Positions 13,601 through 25,900 of a stretch of DNA of 64,000 nucleotides are shown here, in pieces. This stretch comes from Wuchereria bancrofti. Its lineage: Eukaryota; Nematoda; Chromadorea; Rhabditida; Onchocercidae. Location of the stretch: the NCBI GenBank assembly GCA_005281725.1, contig SSBO01000012.1, positions 7,976,866 to 8,040,865 on the forward strand, in the 5' to 3' direction. Position numbers and translations under genes: made by a program. The stretch's first letter is position 1; each line of letters starts with the position of its first letter. The notes under the pieces were generated by a model. That model searched no databases, was not told the DNA's origin, and saw only the letters and a program-made list of their open reading frames with translations.

Positions 13601-16211
13601 TGTAAGTGGCACGACTGTTCCTTTGATAAAGAAGAAACTTTGATAAAACTTCATTAAAACAAGAACAGTGAGTATAACCAACTTCGAAACTAAACCTCGG
13701 GATTCAAAAAAGAATCATTTTATTCAGTAATATCGATGAAATTCAGCTATCAACGAAGAAAACTGCTAGAGACTCAAATGACAAAAAATAATCATTGGAA
13801 CCGTTTTTGTTTCAAGCACCTCCAATAATATATAGGAACATGAAAATGAAAACTTTACCATTTAATAGTCGTGCACATGAAGTTTTACTCCTGAAAGTAC
13901 TTCCTGAGGCATGCATCAATTTTGTCTCAGAATCAGATGCCTGCAAATAAAACAAGTGTAAATCTGCATCCTTTATAACGAATAACATACTAGATTTCTA
14001 CGTGAGATAATATACATCACAAAATGTTACGAAATCGTCACATTGCAACAGCTGAAAACTCATAATTATAAAAAACACCAGTTCCTGTCATTAAAAAAAT
14101 CAAAAACATTTAAAGCCTTAAACGATTAGGAAAACTTGCAATATAAAACAAATTAAGAAAGTGAAAAAAACATTTTTTCGTCCTAATTATTTACCTCATA
14201 GCAAAAAACAAGTCTACTATCATAGCGTATATCTTCCCAAACAAAAATTATATGATAAACATAAACGGCTTAATTGATAACCATCTTTCCAAATATTGAA
14301 AAAGTGGTTTCCTCCCGCTCTCTTGCCCCTTTCCTCGGTAAATTAGTTGCTTGAAAAGTTCAACACCAATCAAAAAAAACAAAAAACAACGGTCGGAAAT
14401 CTTCCATTTCCAAAGAATACAGCAGAAAATCAATTAAGTAAACATGCAAACAATATAACCAGAAATAAAGGAGATTACTGCAACTGGGATAAAAATGTAA
14501 GAAAAGGTTGGCAAAATACAGACAGAAGTGCCACTTCAGGCATCGAAAACAGCAGTGAATAATGAGATAATGCTCGATAAGACCCATCAAAAAGTTCTGT
14601 TTTCGAGGTAACGAGCAGACATCTTCGATAGGAGCCAAGATTAACCTTTCCTCAAACATAAATTCTTAAAAGTGGATATCGTTAACAAACCAGCTGAAGA
14701 AACGATTCGCCAAGAAGAATGTCAATTTATATTGGTTCCGCTGTTGAAAAAGAACTTAAAAAAATAAGAGTATAAAAACATACATTGTTTACTACCACCT
14801 GATAAATGCAATTTGTGAATTAAACGGTATGAGAAAGAGCTAAGATCTGTTGAAGAATAAGTGGAAAGACCAGCGTTCTTCACAAACTACTTGAAAATAT
14901 CTTGTCAATAAGACTTATTAGGACAAAAAAATCCCTAAATATTCAAAAAAAAGAACTTCAAAAAAGATATTCGAAAAAAAAGATATTCAAAAAAGAAAAA
15001 AATAACGGTTCTAATCCCAACTAAGCGGTTCTAATAACAACGTTCTAACAACAATTCGAAGGTTGTTATTTGTCCTTTCATTTAACACAAATCGTCTGGT
15101 ACTATATTAATTATACCCTAACCTAAATTACTAAAATATGCGGATAACATGTTGTTTTGAATAAGCAGAAATAAACTAACACTGTACTTTAAGGATTAAC
15201 AGCAGTGACCCCAAATGCATTATCGAAATGACAATACATTTGAGGGATTGTTTTATTCGTTTAAGTGACAATACAATGTCGAAATGTCAATACAGAAATG
15301 ACAATATGTTGTCATTTCTAGCATAATGACAATTCCAAGTGGTATACGGGGAATATGAAACATGAATTAATATCTTTTTGTAAACGACTTAGAAAAGGAA
15401 TAAATCGCAATTCTCGATTTGTATATCTTGGAATTTTCTCCTTTTTAATCAACGAAACAATCTAATTACAGATCGTTACACATAAGCCTGCTCTGTTCCA
15501 TTTCACAATTTAAAAAAGTATTTATGGTTGTGTAGGTAAGGATGTAAAGTGAAGATATTTATCTCCGTGATAAATAATGTTCTCTAAGATTTTGATGATA
15601 TCCCTTGATATTTCAAGACGTCATTATGAAGTTTCATTTATTTCAAAAAATCAAAATGCAAACGTATGTAAAACAAGCCTGGTGCATAGTAAGTGAGAAT
15701 TCAAAAGAACTACTAAGACAGCAAAAACGATCTACCAGTACAGCAAAAATCACGCACGACAACAAGAAAAAACCGCAAAGTATGTTAATGAAAACCTAAA
15801 GCGAAGTAAACTCTGTAGAGTTCCAGTAATGAGAATATTACAGCAAATGCAAGCAAGTAAATATCGGCTAGAGCTACGAACAATTTATATGTTGGTCTAC
15901 ACAGCGCTATAACAAATCGAGTGATCACGAACTTTGCACTTACAATGTTCCTGTTCTATATACTACTGTTTTTTTCGCGCCCATAACAAAGATGAAAAAA
16001 TGATACGGAACTAGTGAGATAAAACATCTCGCCAGAAACGTATCAGATCATTTTTCCGGATTTTTAAACAAGTGGACGGTCGGAATTGAAAAACTAATTT
16101 AAAGGAACTTACATTAGTTGTCTCATCGCAACCCTTTAATCCATACAGTTCATATTTTGTTGTAGAGAACATTTCGTCTGTTTGGGTCGGTTCGATATAT
16201 TTTTCCATCAT
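7608..16211 (-). CDS. DUF229 family type II membrane protein (sulfatase/phosphatase fold)
   Basis: Eighteen exons join in frame to 762 codons: 16211-16113, 13940-13859, 13526-13363, 12972-12883, 12699-12548, 12430-12272, 11925-11893, 11781-11678, 11591-11499, 11204-11120, 10832-10700, 10574-10470, 10180-9943, 9824-9716, 9504-9360, 8750-8592, 8166-7999, 7778-7608. The N-terminus is cytosolic, with one membrane anchor near residues 78-95 (MLLLPVITFIALFIFFTY); the rest should be lumenal or extracellular. DUF229 landmarks are present: ACRIPKLNI, the metal/nucleophile-type motif YFIGFDSLSQMSF (Asp297, Ser298), YITLYAED, VIVMADHGHRF (Asp499, His500, His502), TPFDIHATLLDIL and HWCTCLNW. The family has the alkaline-phosphatase/sulfatase fold and is expanded in nematodes; the substrate is unknown. 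It is transcribed divergently from prefoldin 4. Nine of its 17 introns start with GTT or GTC, and four acceptors are TAAG or AAAG. The start at 16211 fits a following GTAAGT donor; an ATG follows in tandem. Confidence 0.9.
8425..8490 (-). pseudogene. Decayed duplicate of the last DUF229 exon, inside an intron
   Basis: Within the intron between the exons ending at 8592 and starting at 8166, the minus strand reads FLATYCVCYNKVNDIL, matching FLAAYCVCYDKIDNTL of the true last exon (about 7665-7615). The DNA match is clear for about 55 bases (shared core tattgtgtttgctat) with scattered substitutions. The upstream part of the exon is no longer recognisable and no good acceptor precedes it. Confidence 0.65.
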
Positions 16212-16280
16212 TTTGTACAGTAAGTCCTTCCAACTTTGTTAAAGCCTTTAATGGAAAGCGTTGTTAAAACCGGTGATGAT

Positions 16281-16282
16281 AC

Positions 16283-16314
<32 letters not shown>
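16281..16314. repeat. (TA)n microsatellite
   Basis: A 34-base TA-rich run with two interrupting c bases. It lies in the roughly 600-base divergent promoter region between the DUF229 start (16211) and the prefoldin 4 start (16814). Confidence 0.9.
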
Positions 16315-16813
16315 CGGAATACATCGAAATGCATAAATTCAAAATATCACTGAAAACACCAAACAGAATGAAACCAACACACATAGGCATTACACATGCA
16401 CACACTGGCACCCCAAATTTAATCCAGATCACATCTCCCTCCACTCTCTGAATTCGCCCTTCCCAATCAACTGTTTCACTCCATCTGATGTATGGTACGA
16501 CATCAATATTTGGGAAATATCGGGTTCCTCTCCTTTTGTGATTTCAGGATTTCTGATAACAGCAGCTCAGGAAAGGGACACCGAGTGCACTAGAGAGGCG
16601 GGGTTCTAGCTAATATATAGATGAAAAGCGAAGGAAAGAGTTCACGGAACAGAAAAGACCCTTTCCAGGGCTCTATGTGCTTCCTCTCTCGGTATTTGGT
16701 GGTTGGCCGTATTTTTCCGAATTAAGCCTGAGCGAAGTTGTGGGAGTTTTTCAGTGAGAAGTGCGGCGGTTGTGGTAATTTTCACTTTGTAGTCATTTGC
16801 CGTGATTACTGCG

Positions 16814-17778
16814 ATGGCTTCCGGTACAGCGAAACAAAATTCGCATGTGACTGCTGAGGATCAGGAAATGATCAATCGGTTCGCTCGACTTTATCAAAGA
16901 TCGTTAGATGTTAAAGTATGATAAGTTGCATTTTCTTGAGGTCTTGAAATTTGATATGTGGGCATTTTTATCACTCAAATCTGACTTAATTTATATAGGT
17001 TTCAATTCGTCTAGTGGTAAATCTTCTGGCTTCTCTTATGACTGAAGCGTATATCAAGAACAGAATTTCCAGATACTCTAGTAAAACGGTCCCCGCAACT
17101 TCAAGTTCTACCATCCTTCACGAAATACTATTGACCTATTGATATTTCCTATCGATATAGTTTGAGATCCAAATATTGTAAAGTCTTGCTGCTGTAATAT
17201 GTGAAATCCGCTGCTTGTTTTTCAGGAGAAACTTCAAGAAATGAATAATGATCTTCAAAATTTAAGTGATGCAACTGATGAAATAGTGCTTTTGGAAGAG
17301 GCAGGAACAATACCGTTCCAGATTGGATCAGTGTTTATGCATACGGATCACGTAAGCAGTACATTATTGCTGTAATATGCTGTTACATTAAAAGCTGAAA
17401 TTTTGGACTTGTAACTGTATATTCTCAATGATATTAGACGTTTAGACGTATGAGTTATCGTTTTACTTATGTATTGATTGGTAGAATTCGAGAGGAATAT
17501 CCCATGCATGATTCCTTTCGTTAGCTTTCTAGACCTTTTAAGAGTAAAAACTGGCGCTGGATTTTTTGAAAATTTGTATTTCGTTATTCTATTTGTTTAT
17601 TTTATAGGAAAAATTAAGCGAGACACTGGAAGATATGAGAAGTGAATTGGAAAATAAAGTGATTGATCTCACAGAAAAGTATGAAAAAATTTGCGACGAA
17701 ATGAATTCTTTAAAATTGATACTTTATGGGAAGTTTGGCGATAGTATCAATTTGGAGACTGATATGGATAACCAATAG
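16814..17778 (+). CDS. pfd-4: Prefoldin subunit 4
   Basis: Exons 16814-16915, 17226-17351 and 17608-17778 encode 132 residues, close to the usual length of PFDN4 (about 134). This beta-type subunit of the cytosolic prefoldin hexamer hands unfolded actin and tubulin to the chaperonin CCT. Seen in the sequence: an N-terminal helix with VTAEDQEMINRFARLYQR, a second segment EKLQEMNNDLQNLSDATDEI, the conserved turn EAGTIPFQIGSVFMH of the beta hairpins, and a C-terminal coiled-coil helix KLSETLEDMRSELENKVIDL. It ends in a PFDN4-like acidic tail after LILYGKFGDSINLE. Donors are GTATGA and GTAAGC and acceptors end in CAG and TAG. The start ATG sits in a G+C-richer context and opens the only long frame. 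An AATAAA follows 30 bases after the stop. Confidence 0.95.
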
Positions 17779-17807
17779 TAACTGAGCGAGATATGAACTA
17801 TCATATG

Positions 17808-17813
17808 AATAAA
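17808..17813 (+). terminator. Poly(A) signal of prefoldin 4
   Basis: AATAAA 30 bases after the TAG stop; a second one lies near 17871. Confidence 0.6.
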
Positions 17814-18479
17814 TTTATAGCATATTACTGCGGTTATCGTGACATGCGGGGAGCGCTACGGTTTTGCATACCAATAAATTTTTTAGTGTTCACAAAAGTC
17901 AAAAACTGGTTACCTCGGTCTTTTCTGTACCAAATCTACAAGAATTGAAGATTTGTTTTTTATTATCACCTTTTTATTGAAATATTCCTGGCGAAGTTTA
18001 GAAATTTTGCGCTTAGTTTACTGAGATCTAAAACTTTTCATAATGGATTTAGAATTATTTTGGACAATTTTAAAACCTGTCTTAAACTGTTGAGTGAATA
18101 TCACGTTAGTTTTTTCCAATTATTTGTTTTATTTGGTTGGAGGGTCACCTCATTTATTATGTGAATAATGTTCTAAGATTGGATTTCTCTATTCCAAAAT
18201 AAATTTAGAAAATTACTTCGTTCGTGATTTGTTCTCTTACTGAATGAACAAGCTATTACTCCTGCTTTTTTTCTCAAAGAAAATTTTTCTTCATCAGCAA
18301 GATAATTTTTGATGAAAATCCTTTTCATGGGAGGGGAGGGGACGCAGGAGGAAGGAGTAGAAATTTAGGTATTTGTTTACAGGATTCATCACCGGTATTA
18401 GCACTGTCTTCCTTTCCCTTCATTATATCAGACGTGCATATTTGTTCTTATGAGGAAACAAAAGTTTCGGAGAATTACA

Positions 18480-18512
18480 ATGATAAACACTGCTTAAGGC
18501 AGTGTTTATCAT
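18480..18512. repeat. Perfect hairpin, 14-bp arms, 5-nt loop
   Basis: The left arm reads ATGATAAACACTGC, the loop TTAAG, and the right arm is its exact complement GCAGTGTTTATCAT. It is short for a pre-miRNA and is not followed by a T run. Confidence 0.9.
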
Positions 18513-20250
18513 GTGTGTCTTGTTTGTCGTTTATCGTTTCATGAGTGTCACATTTTATGTTCTGTTTTACAGTTCCAATACTTTAAAATAAAGTTTAACT
18601 TCTTCCATCTGGTTCAGTTTACTGTTGTTCTTAAAAGAGTGGCCATGGGAGCAACTCGAAACAATTTATATGATATCATATTTGCTTTCCCCATACCTTA
18701 TGTAATGTTTGCCATAGGAAATGCCAGTCTCTCTTAAAGTAATGATTATTTATTAGTATTTTACTTACATAGGTGCTATTCATCATGTTGCGTGATACTT
18801 GTAAATAGGAAACCGGATTGGGTGCCATTTTGTTGTGTACTTTCGATGTATACCTTCTGTGTTCCTTTTTACTGGCTTGAATCTATTCTTTGCCATAAAA
18901 TTCTTCATTTTAATAACCTAACTTAATTTCTCTTAAGTTATTCGGTGGAGAAAAAAGCAGCGTCACACATCGTACAGCCGAGATTGATACGATGGGGATG
19001 TAATATCTAATATCTAAGAGTTCCATTCTTTCTCAGTTACGGTGGGAAAGGGAGTGGAGAGGAAACGAATAACAATTTTTTTAACATATTATCGTAGTTC
19101 ACTCATTTTACTAGAATTCTTTCTTCTGAGTACCCAAGCAGGATAAGAGACAATGTTACAGTTTCAGCAAGAGTTGAGGTGAAGTGACTGATATTTTAAA
19201 GGTGGTGAGATATCGGTTGCCATGACAAAAAAAGCTTATGTTTGAGAGATAAGGATGCTTTAGTGGATTTCAGAGTGTTTGCTTTTATTTCACTCATCTG
19301 ATGTATTCCAAGAACAGTAAAATTTATCGAGGACAGAGAGAATCATGGGATTTTTCTCGAAGTTTTCGGAAGTTCCATACATCAGTGCGTCAGAATGACC
19401 TATCAAAGTTGCACTAGATGTGCATTGATTATCAGTGTCTTAGTTTCATTTATGTCGTAACTGACTGGAAAGCTGCTTCGAACTAGCCTTTCTACTCGTT
19501 ACACTTTAGACCTTAGAACTGGATTAATTAGGGAAAATTAGTTTCATATTCAGTAATGTGTAAGAAACTTTTTCATTTTCTTTGCGATTTTTTCCTTCTC
19601 CCATTTTTTTAAAGTATTGATTTTTAAATACCTCTTGACTTTTCACATCACTGTTTGATCATTTTCGATATTTTGATTTCTTCCCACTTGTATGGATGTT
19701 AACTTTTCTCTTTATTCAAATCAATTATATGAAAATGGAAAGCAGTAAACACATGAGATTTTCCGACAGAGTTATTGAGTGCTTCCTTGTAAAAATGAGT
19801 CATTTCGAAAGAAAACCGACGCTTCAGTGCTTTCTTAGATGACTAAAATTTCTGAAACGGTTTTGGGCATTCGATCTGTTGTTTGTGCGTGTTTTGATAT
19901 TCTAATATAATTCATCTGCAAAATAAGTCTTTCTTTTCGTATTGTTGTACTATTAATAAGCTTTCGCTTTTAGTTTTGATTTTAAATATTGAAATTAGAA
20001 TTTCCTTAAAGTTTGTATAACACAAATAACGATAAACTGGATGATGTCGAATCAGGAGAAAAGATACAGGTTTCCAGCTTAGTTAATACGTGCTGTTATG
20101 CATCCTTCATGAGTGAAGATATTAACTGTTGCGTTAAATGGCATCCATTTGACGAGGCATCATAAATTTTAAAGAAAAAGAAAAAACACTGTCAGAGAGA
20201 GGACCGTGTTTCTCACTTCACTCTGAAATTCATGGCGAAGCACATCGCAG

Positions 20251-20292
20251 CGATGGAAATATAACTTGCAGCTGCAAGTTGTATTTCTGTCG
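20251..20292. repeat. Inverted repeat of 21 pairs without a spacer
   Basis: The centre is TTGCAGCTGCAA. Pairing continues outward for 21 positions, three of them G-T. As RNA it would be a stem of about 19 pairs with a tiny loop; as DNA it could form a cruciform. Confidence 0.85.
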
Positions 20293-22906
20293 TAAACAGT
20301 GATAGAAACAGCACTTCCTTGATAAATGTTGAGAAGTATACAATAACTGTTAACATAGCCTCTGTTAAAGCGTTTCTTGCAATTCATTTATGATAAAATA
20401 ATCACCGCTTAATACCACCGGTGTATCTGACAGTGGTGACGCATAAAAGAATCCAAACTTCGTCTATTATACTTCATTAATTTTGAAATAAAGTGGAAGT
20501 CAGTTGCAAAATGGTAAGATGATGTTTGTACTATCATTGCGTTATCAGTACACTTTAATCTTTCACATTTTCCTTAAATAATCAAATGTTTCCCTTAAGT
20601 ATTTGTTATATTAGACTGGTGATGATAATTGTTGAATTTATTTCATTGATTTGGAAGGTTTTAAGTTTTTGGGAAATATACTGTCATTGTTGTCATTACT
20701 TTATTATTTCGAGAGATGATGTACATTTCTTATATGCTAAAATAAGAATGAATCGCAATAGCACTTTGTGGCAGTGCTTTTTCTTAATCATTAGACTTCG
20801 TGCCAAAAGTAGGGGAAACCGTATTTGATTTTTCTCATCTGTCACATATCTGATCATTGGACTACTACTCATGTGAGATGAAAGCAGCAGAACAAAACAC
20901 ATTTTTCAAGTACACTGTATCACTGTGGATTATTTTGTTATTAGTTAATTTTTTTAGATGGATTGCGGAAGATTACATTCCGAATTCCGTGAGTTCTGCT
21001 CGATCTTTTCTCTATTTGCCATATTACTTCCCTAAAAAAAGGTTAAAATGACTTGGATAAGCAAGATGAAATTTTAAATAAAAGTATAACTGATATGTTG
21101 TAACTAGTCGAGTAATTTTGATGGAGATTTGACTTCTAAAAATATCCAACTAAAAAGTTTTTATTAATCCTTTTAATGATTTAGGTTTGCACAGATTATT
21201 TTAATCAACTGAACTGTTCGGGAAATGGAAGCATTGCTATAAAAAATTTCATCTGATTCAAAAAAAATGTTTGTTTTGTGTTAATTTCTTCAGCATCTTA
21301 TACTGCAGGTCTGCCTGCAAATATTCCACATTTGTATGATAGTCTGCTTTTTATTCCATATAGTTCTAATGGAATGTTGACCTTGATTCGACTCATAAAA
21401 CTTGGATTTTTGAAAATTTCGGTGGAATAATGCTATCTTCTTTCAATCATGACAGCTAATTGGTTGTGTCAGCACGGTGGGGATGCTAATTTCTGACTTC
21501 TGCAGTCGCCGACAGTGATTCTTGATACCAGAATGTTTGTGCGCCTTTCTCCGAGATAATTCGAAAATTTTCTAATATTAAATATGTTGTTAGAACGCAA
21601 AACGGGTCATAGTTAACGGCTATATGAGACGAAAAAGTGGATAATTGTCTGGCCAAATTTTACATTGGTACTGACGTGTTGGTTTTCAGTAATTTTGTCG
21701 CTTGTTCTTATTGTATAATTAACTAAAAGATAGGAAGTCAAGATAAGGAAGACAACTGAAAAGGAGCAAATTTACATTATCGTTGATAGCCTCAAAATAG
21801 GCGTTTGAACATTGTAATAAATAAACCATTCATTTGATTCACTGTGCTTAAATTGTTATCGTTTCGTTGTCTTTTCATTTTTTTTTCTAAATTTTTTTTT
21901 GTCTTGTTTTTTTTTTGTTTTATGTCTTTTTATCATGGCACTTATCAGCTAAAATTATTTAGCCAATAGTTATTTCGAGAGATGAAAGCATTTTTCTCTT
22001 TTGTTATTCATTTCACATCATCTGATTTCGATAATAGCAACGTGATAGGATGGTCACATTTGTCAGCATACGTACTCATTACCTGTCGGAATACAGGAAA
22101 ACCTTTATAATTTTACGAAATTTTGGGAACATTTTAATTTTGTTTAGGTTGCACCATACGAAAGGTAATGAAAAACACCATTGGCAAAAAAACTGGTTTG
22201 TTTCAATGCACCGTTTCAGCGTTTCGATTTATTCATTGTCAGTTCTTTCCATTTTCAAAAGCTTTTCTGTTATTTTTTGATGTTATTTTTTGTTAAGTTG
22301 TCATAACAGGGTTAATATCTTGTAATATTCTAACGGAGAGCTCTGCAATGAAACATTGCTTAAAATTTGCCATAAATCTAGTAAATAAGACTACCGTAGT
22401 AGTTTTTCCCCTGCTCTATAATGCGCTTCTTTTAGTAAGTTTATATCTTCCGGTTTGTTTGGTTAAAATTTGTAAAAAAATGTAAAAATCTCACTAGGTT
22501 GTAGTTCTTGAGCAGAGTCTCAGATTTTACGTAATTGTAATATATTAACTGGGATTTGTGGCATGACGTTGTCCACATTGTTTTACTTAAATAATATTCT
22601 GTTTAGATAATAATAGAAATTTGAACTTAATATTTAATGGAAAACAAAATTTGTGACAACCATAATGAGAAATGAACTGATACTATCCTGTCATCGAATA
22701 TTTTCCCGTTTTCCGGTATATTATAGTGGAAACGATGCTTGCATACCTTGATAAAGAAAGTTTAACGTTTATTTAGATATATATATTTCATTATCTATAT
22801 TTACATAATGTTTATAATTCGACCATTTATGTTCGGTTCGCACCATTCATATCCATCATTCATTTTCAAATCTTTACAGTGAAAGCTCGTATTACAGAGA
22901 CACAAA

Positions 22907-25900
22907 ATGTCGCATGGAAATTCGCCAACGCCGGATCGAACTGATTCTCTATCTGCTCCTTTAAGCATGGAGCTCGTTAAATACCTGAAAGAATCTATGG
23001 GAAGTGTCAACACAGACCCATACGTTTTCGTTGTTTTTGGTGCTTCGGTAATTTGTTTATGTTTAAAATGATCAGGTCATTGTATTTAGATATAAAAAAG
23101 AAATTGGTTGCAATGTAGACAATTATTTGATGTATAGCTTGAAGTGTTGGGCTGATTTATTCTGTATTTTAAAATTTCATGGTTTATTTCAAGCCAGCTA
23201 ATAGAGAAATTCACTAAGGTAAATTTTTATTATGCTTACCCATTTTTCGTATGTTTGTTTCTAGGGTGATTTGGCTAGAAAGAAAATATATCCGACGCTT
23301 TGGTGGCTTTATCGTGATTCGTTATTGCCAAATAATATTTCTATCGTCGGTTATGCACGATCTAATTTAACGATGGCTTCGCTGAAGGAAAAATTTATTG
23401 AAAGATGCAAGGTTACTTTGTTGAGGATTTTATTTGCTCCTAGAAGTTTTTGTTACTCCTGTGTTTACATTATTTTTTCCATTAATTTTCTAATGATCAG
23501 CGATTATGTGACTGTTACAAATTTTGCATGATTTTCCTCTGTGATATCTGATATAGTTGTAATGTTTGCTGTGTATGTAAAACATGTCTTAATTCTTGAC
23601 ATTCATTTTGATTTGTGTAACCGTCCAACGGAATTTTTTTTTAGCTTCATCCTGGTGAAGAGGCAAAATTTGATAAATTTATGTCGCGTTGTTCATATAT
23701 TCGTGGTAAGTATGATGAGTCTTGTGGTTTTATTGAATTACAACATTTTATCAAAGGAATTCAGCAGTCTTGTGATGGAAGTTAGTCCTTACTTTTCTTT
23801 TTGTTTTTCATTTTTACTTTTCTGTCAACTTCCTTTTGGTACATGTTTTATGGACGAAATTCCTTAATTCGCTGTTGGTTACATAATTTAGTAATTTCAT
23901 TGCTTACCTGTCGTCTCACTATGTAAATCCAACTAATCATTGATCCAATTAGTCACTAGTCCAATTAATTTATATATTACACTTATTATTATTTTAAAGT
24001 TAGGTAGTGAAAAGTACAGTATTTACTCCCTTTAATTCTTTAGATCCAATCCATCTGTAATTTGGTTTTCTCATGAAATGTAAATTGCAGCGCCAGTGAA
24101 TAGACTATATTATCTTGCTTTGCCTCCTGAAGTTTTTGAAGATGTCACACTTCAGATAAGTGAGAACTGCGTGGACGACGGGTGAGTTGCTCTGTACTTT
24201 TTGATTCGTTCTTCAGAAGCAGGTTCGACCTGATTTTGTGGTCGTAGTTTTCCACTTTTATTTTGTCTTGATTGAAAATAACGTTATTTGTCTTAAGAGA
24301 TAACTTCATGATTCTTTCTTCTGGAATGTATTCTTTGTATGATTCCCTATTTTAATTCAGAAATTCTCGACGACTTTTTTCAGTCGTTCTTGGACACGTA
24401 TCATTATTGAAAAACCTTTTGGCTTCGATTCAGAATCTTCCGCGAAATTGTCTTTACATCTCGAGCGGTTGTTTCGGGAAGACCAAATCTATCGCATTGA
24501 TCATTACCTGGGCAAAGAAATGGTTCAAAACCTTATGATTCTTAGGTTAATATTAAGCTTTTCCTGTTATTTGCTTCTTACTGTCAACATGACATAACAA
24601 GAAATTTGGGGAATGAAACTTCTATTTGATGTCTTGAAAAATCAGTGATATCGAACTCGGCCAGGTATATTTATTTAAAATTCTATGCAGCTTTTGCATT
24701 TGATTTGCTGTGTTTTCACTATTAGCGCCACTGAACTTTAGATTTGGGAATAGGATCTTTAATCCTTCATGGAATCGTGACAATATAGCAGCTGTTGTGA
24801 TATCATTTAAAGAAAATTTTGGAACACAAGGCCGTGCAGGATATTTTGATACTAGTGGTATCATACGGTAAGTCATCAAATATACGTATCACAACATTTC
24901 ATGTGTATTCTCTTGGATTTGTTGTCCCTTCAGAAATATGAAGATTTTGAAATACTTGCTTGCTATTTCAGTGATGTAATGCAAAATCATCTAATGCAAA
25001 TCCTGACACTGGTTGCTATGGAGAAACCTGCTAGTCTGGATGCCGAGGATATTCGGGATGAAAAAGTAATGTTTTTGCATGCTGCCGTATCACTGTGCTT
25101 TGTCTGGAACAGTTCAAACAGTTATCTATGATAATGGATAGAATCTGTGAGATGCGCCAAATCGGGCAATTACGCTGCTTAGACTTTCATTTTTTTGTAG
25201 ACTCCTGAGCAAACGTCGTGTTATCTTCTGTTCGTTAGGCCTTGTGGAGATTTATTCTGAATGACAGTACAGAAACAGTGTTACTGAGGTCTGATGGATT
25301 TCTGTTGTATGTATTGAAAGCGAAGTAATACAACAATCTGTAGCAGAGTTCATTCCGGACTATATGATATCTTTTGGATGAAATGAACAAAATATGGTTG
25401 TAAAAACATCATCCTTCTCTACGAATAATACTGAAGATTTTTTAAAAATTTTCTATGTTGTTTTGCAGATTTACTTTTGTGATATTTTTTATTGTTTACC
25501 TGGAAATATTGCTGAGTTTCTAAACTTTGACGTTATTTTAGGTCAAAGTTATGAAGTGTATCAAGGCTGTGAGAATGGAGGATGTGGTTCTTGGGCAGTA
25601 CGTTAGTGACCCAAAAGCAATAAGTAACTACTTCATTTATTTTAAAAGCATCTCTTTCGATGTGAGCATAAAATAAGTATTTTGGGTTTCCAGATGGAGA
25701 AGCATGTTATGGATATCTCGATGATAAAGATGTCCCTCAGGATTCAGTGACACCAACGTATGCATTGGCAGTCTTAAAAGTAAATAATGAACGTTGGGAT
25801 GGTGTTCCTTTCATTCTGAGGTGTGGAAAAGGTTAAAGTTCTTTTCGGTCATTGATAAGATTTAGGAAAGCGATGAATTTACTGTTTGTGATAGCTACGC

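Larger units (their letters stand above)
17779..22906. other. Long spacer with two inverted repeats, no gene recognised
   Basis: Five kilobases between two plus-strand genes. It holds a perfect hairpin (18480-18512), a 42-base inverted repeat (20251-20292) and a G-rich stretch near 18330-18358 (gggaggggaggggacgcagg). It also holds small open frames at 18383-18542 and 20878-21051, for which no function is visible. Confidence 0.55.

Noticed and set aside
23706..23711. GTAAGT inside G6PD exon 3 as a donor
   Set aside because: The reading frame and G6PD homology run straight through it and continue to a GTTAGT donor at 23781.
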